64,000 nt of DNA from Pseudonocardia cypriaca. GTDB lineage: Bacteria > Actinomycetota > Actinomycetes > Mycobacteriales > Pseudonocardiaceae. The notes under the pieces were generated by a model, which saw only the letters and a list, made by a program, of their open reading frames with translations, made no database searches and was not told the origin of the DNA. Below are positions 1 to 8,629 of this stretch, in pieces. Position numbers and translations under genes: made by a program. The stretch covers positions 1,364,001 through 1,428,000 of the forward strand of contig NZ_VFPH01000002.1 in assembly GCF_006717045.1 (NCBI RefSeq). Reading direction: 5' to 3'. The stretch's first letter is position 1, and each line of letters begins with the position of its first letter.

Positions 1-890
1 ATTCCGGCGGGGGCCGTGCCCCGCACCGCCTCGACCAGCCGCTCCTCCAGGCCGTGGCCCTCGGGCAGGAACAGCAGGCCGGGCTTGGTGCAGAACTGCC
101 CGGTGCCCAGCGTGAACGAGCCCACGTAGCCGTCGGCGATGTCGTCACCGCGGGCCGCGATCGCCGAGGGCGTGACGAACACCGGGTTGAGGCTGCCCAG
201 CTCGCCGTAGAACGGGATGGGCTCCTCGCGCCGGGTGGCGATCTCCAGCAGGGCGAGCCCACCCTTCACCGAGCCGGTGAACGCGCCTGCCTTGATCCGC
301 GGGTCGGTGAGCGCGGACGTGCCGGCGTCCATGCCGTGGATCACCGCGAAGGTGCCCTCTGGGGCGCCTGCGGCACGCAGCGCCTCGCCCAGCACCTCAC
401 CGGTGCGCTGCGAGAGCCGCGGGTGCCCGGGGTGCGCCTTCACGACGACCGGGCTGCCGGCCGCCAGCGCGGACGCGGTGTCGCCGCCGGGCACGCTGAA
501 CGCGAACGGGAAGTTGCTAGCGGCGAACACCAGCACCGGACCGAGCGGCACGAGCATGCGGCGCAGGTCGGGCCGGGGCACCGGCTTGGCGTCCGGGTCG
601 GCCGAGTCGAGGATCACCTCGAGGTAGGAGCCCTCCTCGAGCGCGTCGGCGAACAGGCGCAGCTGGCCGCTGGAGCGGGCCACCTCGCCGGTGAGCCGGC
701 CCTCCGGGAGTGCCGACTCCTCGATCGCGATCGGGACGAGCTCGCCCGCCGCCGCGTCCAGCGCGTCGGCGGCCGCGCGCAGCAGCCGGGCGCGTTCGGC
801 GGGGCGCAGCGCGGCGAGCGGCCCGGCGGCCTGCGCCGCCGCGGCGAGCACGCGCTCGAGCTCCTCTGGGGTGGTATCGGTGACGGTCAC
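1..890 (-). CDS. Aldehyde dehydrogenase, alpha-ketoglutaric semialdehyde dehydrogenase type (3' end cut off)
   Basis: NAD(P)-dependent aldehyde dehydrogenase resembling the enzymes that oxidise 2-oxoglutarate semialdehyde in oxidative sugar-acid pathways. Visible are the cofactor-region motif VFAASNFPFAFSVPGGD, the glutamate-bearing ELGSLNP and the catalytic-cysteine segment GTGQFCTKPG. The gene starts at GTG 890 inside a GTGA overlap with the stop of the upstream dehydratase gene, so the two are translationally coupled. The C-terminal part lies outside the window. Pairing with a fumarylacetoacetate-hydrolase-fold enzyme fits the last two steps of a Weimberg-like route (2-keto-3-deoxy acid to semialdehyde to 2-oxoglutarate); the exact sugar acid is not determinable. 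Confidence 0.85.
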   Translation of the reverse strand, partial: MTVTDTTPEELERVLAAAAQAAGPLAALRPAERARLLRAAADALDAAAGELVPIAIEESALPEGRLTGEVARSSGQLRLFADALEEGSYLEVILDSADPDAKPVPRPDLRRMLVPLGPVLVFAASNFPFAFSVPGGDTASALAAGSPVVVKAHPGHPRLSQRTGEVLGEALRAAGAPEGTFAVIHGMDAGTSALTDPRIKAGAFTGSVKGGLALLEIATRREEPIPFYGELGSLNPVFVTPSAIAARGDDIADGYVGSFTLGTGQFCTKPGLLFLPEGHGLEERLVEAVRGTAPAG

Positions 891-1792
891 AGCTGGCCCT
901 TCCTCCTGGCCGCGGGACGCTCGATGGCGTCGACGAGCCAGGACAACGGTTCGCGGCCCCGTACGACGGGGTTGGACAAGGTGCCGACCTGCGCGATCTC
1001 GATGTCCACGCGGTCGCCCTCCGTGAGGGAGAAGCTCAGCTCGGGGACGATCCCCGTGCCGGTGGTCAGGATCGCGCCGTCGGGGAAGTCGCTGGGGGCG
1101 TAGAGCACCTCGACCAACTCCTCCAGCGTGCGGTGCAGGCGGGCGGTGCTCGTCTCGCCCTCGAACACGACGGCGTCGTCGCGCACGATCTTCATCGTGA
1201 TCGCGAGGTCGGCGGTGTCGACCTCCCACGCCGGCCGGATACCCGTCGCCAGCGAGCAGGAACCGTTGAAGATCTTCGCCTGCGGGATGTAGAGCGGGTT
1301 CACGCCCTCGATGGAGCGCGAGCTCATGTCGTTGCAGACCGTGTAGCCGACGATCTCGCCGCGGCTGTTGGCGACGACCGCGAGCTCCGGCTCGGGGACG
1401 TCGACCTCGGAGTCGGCGCGCACGCCCACCGGCTCCCCGTCGGTGACCACCCGCCAGGCCACCGCCTTGAGGAAGAGCTCCGGGCGCGGGGCGTCGTAGA
1501 CGAGCTCGTAGACCGAGGCCTGCACGCTCTCCTCGACCCGGCCCTCGCGCGAGCGCTCGTAGGTGACCCCGGACGCCCACACCTCCGTGCGGCCGTCGAC
1601 GGGCGGGAGGTAGGTGACCGAGTCGGCGTCCACCTCGGAGCCGGCGGGCTCCAGGCCGGCGCGCAGGGCGTCGAGCGGTTCACGCAGGAGCTCGGCGACC
1701 GAGCCGAAGCGGACGGGGGCGATCTTGCCGTCCCGCCGCACCCCCACGCGCGGCTCGGCGGCTCCCTGCTCGACGTAGCGGACGATTTCCAT
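887..1792 (-). CDS. Fumarylacetoacetate hydrolase family protein, probable 2-keto-3-deoxy-sugar-acid dehydratase
   Basis: About 301 residues of the FAH fold. The segment WASGVTYERSREGR and the later PQAKIFNGSCSLATGI are typical of the 2-keto-3-deoxy-arabinonate dehydratase branch, which makes 2-oxoglutarate semialdehyde. The ATG at 1792 begins MEIVRYVEQ, the usual family start; an in-frame GTG lies nine bases upstream at 1801. Its stop overlaps the start of the aldehyde dehydrogenase, the expected next enzyme. It is divergent from a GntR regulator across a 63-bp gap with a perfect palindrome. Other FAH members hydrolyse or decarboxylate, so the dehydratase role rests on the pairing. Confidence 0.8.
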   Translation of the reverse strand: MEIVRYVEQGAAEPRVGVRRDGKIAPVRFGSVAELLREPLDALRAGLEPAGSEVDADSVTYLPPVDGRTEVWASGVTYERSREGRVEESVQASVYELVYDAPRPELFLKAVAWRVVTDGEPVGVRADSEVDVPEPELAVVANSRGEIVGYTVCNDMSSRSIEGVNPLYIPQAKIFNGSCSLATGIRPAWEVDTADLAITMKIVRDDAVVFEGETSTARLHRTLEELVEVLYAPSDFPDGAILTTGTGIVPELSFSLTEGDRVDIEIAQVGTLSNPVVRGREPLSWLVDAIERPAARRKGQL

Positions 1793-1836
1793 GCTCTTCA
1801 CCGGCTCCTGTCCGTCGCGTCAACGCTGCCTCGGAA

Positions 1837-1848
1837 ATCCTATAGGAT
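1837..1848. promoter_or_regulatory. Palindromic operator for the adjacent GntR regulator
   Basis: ATCCTATAGGAT is a perfect 12-bp palindrome in the short gap between the divergent dehydratase gene and the GntR gene, ending 7 bases before the GntR ATG. The position suits autorepression together with control of the catabolic genes. Binding is inferred. Confidence 0.6.
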
Positions 1849-1855
1849 CTGGGCG

Positions 1856-2509
1856 ATGTTGCCAGGGCGACTGGTCGACGACGTCCACGAGACGATCAAG
1901 GCGCGGATCATGGACCACGCGATCGCGCCGGGTGCCCGCCTGTCCATCGACGGGCTCGCCCGCGAGCTCGGCGTCTCCCCCACCCCGGTCCGCGAGGCGC
2001 TCGCCCGGCTGGAGTCGGCGCAGCTGGTCGTGAAGGAACCGCTGCGCGGCTACCGCACCACGCCGCTGCTCACCGCCGACCAGCTGGCCGACCTCTACCG
2101 GTTCCGGCTGCTCATCGAGCCGTGGGCGGCCGCCACCGCAGCCGAGCGGGCCACCCCGGCCGGCCGCGCCCTGCTGAAGGCAGAGCTCGCCACCGCCGAC
2201 GCGCCCGAGTCGGACACCTACGCCGCCTACCGCGCGTTCTCCGCCCACGACGCGCGGTTCCACCTGCTGCTGGCCGAGCTCGCGGGCAGCGACCAGGTGC
2301 GGGAGGCCTTCCAGCGCACCAACTGGCACCTGCACATCTACCGCCAGTACTACCACCGCGGCATCGGCCCGCAGGCGCTCGCCGAGCACCGGCGGATCGC
2401 CGACGCCGTACTCGCCTGCGATCCCCGTGCAGCAGCTGACGCGATGCGGGAACACCTGGAGCAGTCGCACGCCCGGCTCAGGCAGCCGGACGAGGATGGA
2501 GAGCCGTAA
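1856..2509 (+). CDS. GntR family transcriptional regulator, FCD type
   Basis: 217 residues with a winged-helix domain at about 8-72 (LARELGVSPTPVREALARLE is the classic GntR recognition region) and an alpha-helical FCD effector domain with the metal-site-like histidines HDARFHLLL and EHRRIADA. FCD regulators usually sense small organic acids. The start is the ATG at 1856, directly after the palindrome; longer in-frame extensions upstream would run through the operator and the dehydratase gene. Likely the local repressor of the divergent sugar-acid genes and possibly of the glcD-like gene 62 bp downstream on the same strand. Confidence 0.85.
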   Translation: MLPGRLVDDVHETIKARIMDHAIAPGARLSIDGLARELGVSPTPVREALARLESAQLVVKEPLRGYRTTPLLTADQLADLYRFRLLIEPWAAATAAERATPAGRALLKAELATADAPESDTYAAYRAFSAHDARFHLLLAELAGSDQVREAFQRTNWHLHIYRQYYHRGIGPQALAEHRRIADAVLACDPRAAADAMREHLEQSHARLRQPDEDGEP

Positions 2510-2571
2510 GTAGAGCGAGCAGGGCGGCGCCTCAAAAGGCCCGCGAGCCCGCCGGAGCGGAGCGGAGGCAG

Positions 2572-3948
2572 ATGAACACGGTCCTGGATGAGCTCGCCGC
2601 AGGCCTTCCGGCCGACGCGCTGATCACCGATCCCGCCAGCACCGACGCCTACCGCTTCGACGAGGCGAGCTTCTGCGCGGCGGGCGCCCCGCTCGCTGTC
2701 GTCCGGCCGACGGAGACCGAGCAGGTGCAGCACGTGCTGCGGGTGGCGTCGGCGCACCGGGTGCCGGTGGTGCCGCAGGGCGCGCGGTCGGGACTGTCGG
2801 GTGCCGCAAACGCCGTGGACGGCGGCATCGTGCTCTCGCTGACCCGGATGGACCGCATCCTGGAGATCGACCCGGTCGACCAGGTGGCCGTGGTCGAGCC
2901 GGGGGTGCTCAACGCGGTGCTGTCCCGCGCGGTGCTGGAGCAGGGCATGTACTACCCGCCGGACCCGTCGTCGTGGGAGCTCTCGACCATGGGCGGCAAC
3001 CTCGCCACCAACGCGGGCGGCCTGTGCTGCGTCAAGTACGGGGTCACGGCCGACTTCGTGCGCGGGCTCGAGGTCGTCACCGCGTCCGGCGAGCTGCTGC
3101 GCACCGGCCGGCGCACCGCGAAGGGCGTGGCGGGCTACGACCTCACCAAGCTGGTCGTCGGCTCCGAAGGCACCCTCGGGGTGATCACGAAGGCCACGCT
3201 GGCGCTTCGCCCCGCCCCCGAGGCCGCCCTGACCATGGCGGCCGCGTTCGCGTCCGCCGCCGACGCGCTGTCGGCCGTCACGCGGATCATGGCGGCGGGC
3301 CTGCAGCCCTCGCTGTGCGAGTTCCTGGACGGGGTCACGGTGCGCGCCATCCAGGACTACCGCGACATGGGCCTGCCCACCGGCGTCGGCGCGCTGCTGC
3401 TCACCCAGTCCGACCGGGGGCCGCGCGCCGCCGCGGACGTCGAGGCGATGGGCGAGATCTGCACCGAGCTGGGCGCGCTCGACGTCGCCGTCGCCTCCGA
3501 CGCCACGGAGTCGGAGATGCTCATGCAGGCCCGCCGGATCGTCCACTTCGCGGTGGAGAAGCTCGGCTCCACGCTCATCGACGACGTGGCCGTGCCGCGC
3601 GCGAAGCTCGTGGAGCTGCTCGACGGCATCACCGCGATCGCCGAGGAGCACGACGTCGTCGTGTCCTGCCCCGGCCACGTCGGCGACGGCAACATGCACC
3701 CCACCGTGATCTTCGACCGCGGCGACCCGGCCGCCGTCGAGCGGGCCCAGAAGGCGTTCGACGCGATCATGCAGCTCGGCCTCGCGCTGGGCGGCACGAT
3801 CACCGGCGAGCACGGCGTCGGGGTCCTGAAGCGCGGGTGGCTGGAGACGGAGCTGGGCGAGCTGAGCCTGGGCCTGCACCGCAAGATCAAGGAGGCCTTC
3901 GACCCGCTCGGCATCCTGAACCCGGGCAAGGTCCTGGCTGCCGACTGA
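2572..3948 (+). CDS. FAD-linked oxidase, glycolate oxidase GlcD / D-lactate dehydrogenase family
   Basis: 458-residue flavoprotein. The N-terminal FAD_binding_4 domain shows VVPQGARSGLSGAAN and the glycine-rich STMGGNLATNAGG motif; the C-terminal FAD-oxidase domain carries HVGDGNMHP and TGEHGVGVLKRGWL, the active-site histidine and substrate region of the GlcD/Dld group. It would oxidise a 2-hydroxy acid such as glycolate or D-lactate to the 2-oxo acid. No GlcE or GlcF partner is adjacent, which favours a single-subunit D-2-hydroxyacid dehydrogenase. Start ATG has a GGAGCGGAGGCAG leader. The gene ends beside a long hairpin shared with the convergent tartrate dehydrogenase gene. Confidence 0.85.
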   Translation: MNTVLDELAAGLPADALITDPASTDAYRFDEASFCAAGAPLAVVRPTETEQVQHVLRVASAHRVPVVPQGARSGLSGAANAVDGGIVLSLTRMDRILEIDPVDQVAVVEPGVLNAVLSRAVLEQGMYYPPDPSSWELSTMGGNLATNAGGLCCVKYGVTADFVRGLEVVTASGELLRTGRRTAKGVAGYDLTKLVVGSEGTLGVITKATLALRPAPEAALTMAAAFASAADALSAVTRIMAAGLQPSLCEFLDGVTVRAIQDYRDMGLPTGVGALLLTQSDRGPRAAADVEAMGEICTELGALDVAVASDATESEMLMQARRIVHFAVEKLGSTLIDDVAVPRAKLVELLDGITAIAEEHDVVVSCPGHVGDGNMHPTVIFDRGDPAAVERAQKAFDAIMQLGLALGGTITGEHGVGVLKRGWLETELGELSLGLHRKIKEAFDPLGILNPGKVLAAD

Positions 3949-4003
3949 TGTCAGCAAAGCCACTTTCCTGACGCCCGACGTCCTGAAAGTGGCTTTGCTG
4001 ACA
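3949..4003. terminator. Bidirectional hairpin terminator between convergent genes
   Basis: TGTCAGCAAAGCCACTTTC (3949-3967) pairs perfectly with its reverse complement at 3985-4003, a 19-bp stem with a 17-nt loop. It sits one base after the stop of the glcD-like gene and 5 bases after that of the convergent gene. There is no clear U-tract. Confidence 0.75.
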
Positions 4004-4008
4004 CTCGG

Positions 4009-5055
4009 TCAGCCCAGGGCCGCCACCAGCGCCTGCGTGGCCTCGGCCGTGGTTGCCGTTCCGCCCAGGTCCCTCGTGCGGGTCTCGGGCTTCGACAGGG
4101 TCGTCTCCATCGCCCGCAGGACGTCGGCGGCCGCCGCCCCGTGGCCCAGGTGCTCCAGCATCATCGCCGCCGACCACACCGCTCCGACGGGGTTGGCGAT
4201 GCCCTGGCCCGCGATGTCCGGTGCCGAGCCGTGCACGGGCTCGAACATGGACGGGAACTCCTTGGTGGGGTCCAGGTTCGCCGACGGTGCGATGCCGATC
4301 GAGCCGGCGACGGCCGCGGCGAGGTCGGACAGGATGTCGCCGAACAGGTTCGAGCCGACCACCACGTCGAACCGCTGCGGCTGCAGCACGAACTTCGCGG
4401 CGAGGGCGTCGATGTGTTCGCTGTCGACGCGGACGTCCGGGTGCAGGGCCGCGCGTTCGGCCACGACCTCGTCCCAGAACGGGAGGGTGTGGACGATCCC
4501 GTTCGACTTCGTGGCCGAGGTGACGTAGCCGCGGCGGGTGGCGGCCAGCTCGAACGCGAAGTCGGCGATCCGGCTCACCCCGACCCGCGTGAAGATCGAC
4601 TCCTGGATCGCCATCTCGTCCGGGAACCCGCGGTTCATCCGGCCGCCGACCTCGGAGTACTCGCCCTCGACGTTCTCCCGGACCACCACGAAGTCGACGT
4701 CGTCGGCCACCCGCAGCGGGCTCTGCACGCCGTCGAACACGCGGATCGGGCGCAGGTTGACGTACTGGCGGAACGCCCGGCGGATCGGGATGAGCAGGCC
4801 CCACAACGACACGTGGTCCGGCACGCCCGGCCACCCGACGGCGCCGAGCAGGATCGCGTCGAACCCGCGCAGCGTCTCGATGCCGTCGGCGGGCATCATC
4901 GCGCCCTCGCGCTCGTACCGCTGGCAGGACCAGTCGAACTCGGTGTACTCCAGCGAGACGCCGTGCCGCGCGCAGGCGGCGTCGAGCACGGTGCGGGCGG
5001 CCTCGATGACCTCGGTTCCGATCCCGTCGCCGGGGATCACGGCTATTCGACTCAC
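4009..5055 (-). CDS. Tartrate dehydrogenase / D-malate dehydrogenase (isocitrate dehydrogenase superfamily)
   Basis: 348-residue beta-decarboxylating dehydrogenase. The N-terminus IAVIPGDGIGTEV, then FDWSCQRYEREGAMMP, LGAVGWPGVPDHVSLWGLL and YVNLRPIRVF are hallmark stretches of the TtuC/DmlA branch rather than of leucine-pathway isopropylmalate dehydrogenase. The catalytic ENVEGEYSEVGG and the NAD-site EPVHGSAPDIAGQGIANPVG are intact. It would oxidise (and may decarboxylate) tartrate or D-malate. Start GTG 5055 overlaps the transporter stop in a GTGA quartet, so uptake and oxidation are coupled. Confidence 0.88.
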   Translation of the reverse strand: MSRIAVIPGDGIGTEVIEAARTVLDAACARHGVSLEYTEFDWSCQRYEREGAMMPADGIETLRGFDAILLGAVGWPGVPDHVSLWGLLIPIRRAFRQYVNLRPIRVFDGVQSPLRVADDVDFVVVRENVEGEYSEVGGRMNRGFPDEMAIQESIFTRVGVSRIADFAFELAATRRGYVTSATKSNGIVHTLPFWDEVVAERAALHPDVRVDSEHIDALAAKFVLQPQRFDVVVGSNLFGDILSDLAAAVAGSIGIAPSANLDPTKEFPSMFEPVHGSAPDIAGQGIANPVGAVWSAAMMLEHLGHGAAAADVLRAMETTLSKPETRTRDLGGTATTAEATQALVAALG

Positions 5056-6656
5056 ATCCCGAATCCCATCACAGCGACCATCAGCGGCAGGAGCACGATG
5101 ATGAGGATCGCTCCCAGGACGTCGAACGAGAACCCGGACCGGATCATCGTGGTGATCGGGACCGCACCCGAGCCGTAGACCACGGCGTTCTGCGGCGTCG
5201 ACACCGGCAGCATGAAGCCGAACGACGCCGCGAACGTGGCCGCCAGCGCGGGGACGAACGGGTTGACACCCGCTGCCATCGCCACCGGGATGACGATCGG
5301 CACCACCACGGCCGCCGACGCCGTGTTGCTCGTCGTCTCGGAGACGATGATCGCCAGCACCACGGCGAAGATCGTGATCGGGATGATGCTGGTGAGCCCC
5401 AGCGCGTTCGACACCCCGGTCCCGATCGTCTCGGCGAGCCCGGTGGACGACAGCAGACCGCCGAAGATGATGCCCGTGCCGAAGAGCACGATCGTGCCCC
5501 AGTCGATCTCGGCGGCGTCCCGCCAGCGCAGCGTGAACTCCCGGTTCTTCCAGTCGGTCGGCAGCAGGTACAACAGCGACGCGCCGAGCACCGCGACCAT
5601 GCCCTCGTCGAGCCGGTCGGTGACGGCCGTGTAGAAGTCGGAGTCGGTGCCGGCGAACACCGCCACGACACCGGGGAAGATCCACAACGCCACGGTGATG
5701 CCGAACGCGATCAGCGTGTTCTTCTCCGCGCGTGACAGCGGCCCCATCTCGGCGCGCTGCTGGGCGACGAACTCCTCGACGCCCTCGATCCGGCGGATCT
5801 CCGGCTTGTTGAGCAGCAGCAGCATCAGCGCCAGCGCCACGAACATCAGCAGGCAGATCGGGACCGCCATGCCCACCCAGGCCGCGAAGCTGATGCGCTG
5901 CCCGGTGGCCTCCTCGATCAGCCCGCGACCGATCAGGTTGGGCGGGCTGCCCACCGGCGTGAGCAGGCCGCCGACGCTCGCACCGTAGGCCAGCATGAGC
6001 ATGATCGCGGCGCCGACGCGCAGCCGCAGCGGGTCGAAGTCCTCGGCCACCAGCCCGCGCTCCTGCAGCAGCTTCGCGACCACCGCGAGGATGCCCAGCG
6101 CAGTGGGCAGCAGCATCGCGACGGTGGCGGTGTTCGACACGAACGCCGAGAGCAGCGCCGTGATCGCCCCGAACGCGATGATCACGCCGAACGTCGACTG
6201 CCCCACCCGCGGCAGCGCGAGGATCCGGAATGCGAACCGCCGCGCCAGGCCGTGCTTGAGCATCGCCTGGGCGAGGATGAACGCCCCGATGAACGTGAAC
6301 ACCGTGGACGAGCCGAACCGGGCGAGCACGTCATCAGCCGGTTCGACCTGCAGGAACACGATCACCGCGACCCCGAGGAGGCCGCCGATCGGGATCGGCA
6401 CCGCCTCGGTGACCCACAGGATGACGACGCCGAGCAGCACGGCCGCGAGCGTCTTCTGCGCCGGTTCGAGGGGCAGCGGCAGCAGCAGGAAGACGATCGT
6501 GACGATCGGCGCGAGGAAGAGCCCGATGGTGCGTCGGCCCTTCTCGAACCGTTCCTCGGCAGGCGATAGCCGCTGCTCACCGAGGCTGCGGTAGGTGGCG
6601 TGGCCGAGCAGGGCCTTGTCGACGTCGGTCCGAACGCGCTCGCTCTCCGCGGTCAT
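5052..6656 (-). CDS. SLC13/DASS family anion (di/tricarboxylate) transporter
   Basis: About 534 residues of the divalent-anion:sodium symporter family, with many hydrophobic helices and both signature Ser-Asn-Thr motifs (AFVSNTATVAMLLP and SETTSNTASAAVVVPI) that form the substrate and sodium sites. The start was set at the ATG giving MTAESERVRTDVD; another ATG 12 codons upstream is possible. The soluble N-terminal 50 residues precede the first membrane segment. Translational coupling to the tartrate/D-malate dehydrogenase suggests import of that C4 acid. Confidence 0.87.
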   Translation of the reverse strand: MTAESERVRTDVDKALLGHATYRSLGEQRLSPAEERFEKGRRTIGLFLAPIVTIVFLLLPLPLEPAQKTLAAVLLGVVILWVTEAVPIPIGGLLGVAVIVFLQVEPADDVLARFGSSTVFTFIGAFILAQAMLKHGLARRFAFRILALPRVGQSTFGVIIAFGAITALLSAFVSNTATVAMLLPTALGILAVVAKLLQERGLVAEDFDPLRLRVGAAIMLMLAYGASVGGLLTPVGSPPNLIGRGLIEEATGQRISFAAWVGMAVPICLLMFVALALMLLLLNKPEIRRIEGVEEFVAQQRAEMGPLSRAEKNTLIAFGITVALWIFPGVVAVFAGTDSDFYTAVTDRLDEGMVAVLGASLLYLLPTDWKNREFTLRWRDAAEIDWGTIVLFGTGIIFGGLLSSTGLAETIGTGVSNALGLTSIIPITIFAVVLAIIVSETTSNTASAAVVVPIVIPVAMAAGVNPFVPALAATFAASFGFMLPVSTPQNAVVYGSGAVPITTMIRSGFSFDVLGAILIIVLLPLMVAVMGFGM

Positions 6657-6705
6657 ACCCGGAAGGGTGACACCAATCACTCGCGGAGTCACTGGTCTCG
6701 GCGCC

Positions 6706-6731
6706 GGCCGGCCCCGGCAGCGGGGCCGGCC
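6706..6731 (-). terminator. Strong hairpin after fmdA
   Basis: GGCCGGCCCC (6706-6715) and GGGGCCGGCC (6722-6731) form a perfect 10-bp stem with a 6-nt loop, 13 bases beyond the fmdA stop. No U-run follows, common for high-GC actinobacterial terminators. Confidence 0.6.
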
Positions 6732-6743
6732 AGCACCACCGGA

Positions 6744-7991
6744 TCACGACGTGACGCAGACCTGCCCGCGGTCGGTGTGGCGCGGGCCCTCGGCGTTCGG
6801 CCGGATGTCCGTGTCGAAGATCTCCGTGGGCAGGAACACCGAGCAGCAGGCGTTCGGGATGTCCACGACCCCGCCGATGCGGCCCTCGACGGGTGCTGTG
6901 CCGAGGATCAGGTAGGCCTGCTCGCCGGTGTAGCCCCACTTCTTCAGGTAGTCGATGGCGTTGAGGCAGGCGTTGCGATAGGCCTGGGTGGCGTCCATGT
7001 ACAGGTTGGTGTCGTCCCGGTGGTCCACCGAGATCCCGATGAACGTGAGCCACTCCGAGTAGAGCGGCGCCACCCGCCCGGGCATGAACACCGGGTTGTT
7101 CTGGATCGCGTACTTCTCCATGCCGCCCTTGATGAGATCGACGTGCATGTCGATGAAGCCACCCATCTCGATGGCTCCACAGAAGTTGATCTCGCCGTCG
7201 CCCTGGCTGAAGTGCAGGTCACCGCCCGACAGCAGGGCGTTCGGGACGTGCACCGGGTAGAAGATGCGGCTACCGCGGGTGAAGTTCTTGATGTCGTGGT
7301 TGCCGCCGTTCTCGCGGGCCGGCACCGTGCGGGCGCCGTCACGGGCGATCCCCTCGGCGGCGGCGCCGGTCGCGGTGCCGGGCAGCACGCCGTCGGGCAG
7401 CGGGGGCAGCGCGAGTGGCGGCACGCGGTCCGGGTCGGTGCCGATCAGGGCGCGCTCGCGGTTGTTCCACCGCGAGAGCAGCTCCGGCGACGGTGCCGTG
7501 CCGAACAGGCCGGGGTGGGTGATGCCGGTCATCCGCACGCCGGGGACGTGGCGGGACGTGCACTGCTGGCCCTGGAAGTCCCAGACCGCCTTGTAGGCGT
7601 CGGGGAAGTAGTCGGTTAGGAAACCACCGCCGTTGACCTTCGAGAAGATGCCCGAGTAGCCCCAGCCCTGGCCGCAGTGGTCGCCGACCTCCTGGGGCAC
7701 CGGCCCGAGGTCGAGGATGTCGACGATCAGCAGGTCGCCGGGCTCGGCGCCCTCCACCCCGATCGGGCCGCTCAGCATGTGGGCGACGTCGAGGTTGACG
7801 TCCCGGACATCGTTGGCGGAGTTGTTGTTGCCGATCTGCCCGTCGGTCCACTCCTTGCACTCGATGCGGAACGTGTCGCCGGGCTTGACCATCGCGGCGG
7901 GTGGGATGTCGGGGTGCCACCGGTTGTGCCCGGGCACCCGCTGGTCGCGCATCGACTTCGCCTGCTCGACGCTGAACACGACCTCCGGCAT
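6744..7991 (-). CDS. fmdA: Formamidase (FmdA/AmdA family)
   Basis: 415 residues, the usual length for formamidase, which hydrolyses formamide to formate and ammonia (acetamide in some members). Conserved segments include PGHNRWHPDIPP, GNNNSANDVRDVNLDVAH, PGLFGTAPS, ARENGGNHDIKNF and GDLHFSQGDGEINFCGAIEMGG. Start ATG 7991 has an AGAAGGAGA ribosome-binding site. Last gene of an fmdB-amiS-fmdA operon; the encoded channel would bring in the substrate. A MarR regulator gene lies immediately upstream of the operon. Confidence 0.93.
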   Translation of the reverse strand: MPEVVFSVEQAKSMRDQRVPGHNRWHPDIPPAAMVKPGDTFRIECKEWTDGQIGNNNSANDVRDVNLDVAHMLSGPIGVEGAEPGDLLIVDILDLGPVPQEVGDHCGQGWGYSGIFSKVNGGGFLTDYFPDAYKAVWDFQGQQCTSRHVPGVRMTGITHPGLFGTAPSPELLSRWNNRERALIGTDPDRVPPLALPPLPDGVLPGTATGAAAEGIARDGARTVPARENGGNHDIKNFTRGSRIFYPVHVPNALLSGGDLHFSQGDGEINFCGAIEMGGFIDMHVDLIKGGMEKYAIQNNPVFMPGRVAPLYSEWLTFIGISVDHRDDTNLYMDATQAYRNACLNAIDYLKKWGYTGEQAYLILGTAPVEGRIGGVVDIPNACCSVFLPTEIFDTDIRPNAEGPRHTDRGQVCVTS

Positions 7992-8007
7992 GACGATCTC
8001 CTTCTTC

Positions 8008-8628
8008 TCAGGCGTGGTGGGGGACGGACGCGGACGCCGCTGGGCGGCGAGCGAGGGCGAACCAGAGCCCGCCGAACAGCAGGACTCCGACGACGAGGTA
8101 GGTGACGGCGAGTCCGGCCGAGTCCGACCAGTGCCCGGTGACGAGCAGGAACGCCGGCACGGCCGCGGTGCCGAACGCCTCGACGAGCGTGACCCAGCCG
8201 GTGAAGCGGGTGAGCCGCTCGATCCCGAGGCCGAGCACGAGGAAGAACAACAGCCACAGGAAAGACCAGAAGAGCCAGATGACGCCGAACGTCCGGTCGC
8301 CGAGGTCGGCGAACGAGTGCACCGCGAACCCGACCGCGCACAGCGCCACGAACAGCGAGAACCAGCCGAGGCCTGCCTGCGGCCAGCCGGCGATGGCGTT
8401 GACGCCCACCCAGAGGTAGGTGAAACCGAACAGGTACAGGCCGGCGGCCAGCGAGATCGCGCGGGCGTCCCCGGCCGCTGCGATGATCAGGTAGGTCGGC
8501 GTGACGACCTGCAGCGCGCCGACGAACAGGTTGATCGGTGCCGCGGCCCGTCCGTCGACGACGCCGAGGAGCAGCAGCCCGTTGACGAACAGCACGGCCC
8601 CGACGTAGAGCAGCCCGACGTTCCCCAT
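8008..8628 (-). CDS. amiS: AmiS/UreI family amide/urea channel
   Basis: 206-residue membrane protein with six or seven hydrophobic segments, beginning MGNVGLLYVGAVLFVNGLLL and containing GWFSLFVALCAVGFAVHSFAD and GVIWLFWSFLWLLFFLVLG, typical of AmiS/UreI proton-gated amide or urea channels. It follows fmdB with a one-base gap (TGA, one base, ATG) and precedes fmdA by 16 bases. It most likely admits short-chain amides such as formamide. The true start is ATG 8628; longer upstream readings overlap fmdB out of frame. Confidence 0.9.
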   Translation of the reverse strand: MGNVGLLYVGAVLFVNGLLLLGVVDGRAAAPINLFVGALQVVTPTYLIIAAAGDARAISLAAGLYLFGFTYLWVGVNAIAGWPQAGLGWFSLFVALCAVGFAVHSFADLGDRTFGVIWLFWSFLWLLFFLVLGLGIERLTRFTGWVTLVEAFGTAAVPAFLLVTGHWSDSAGLAVTYLVVGVLLFGGLWFALARRPAASASVPHHA

Positions 8629-8629
8629 C

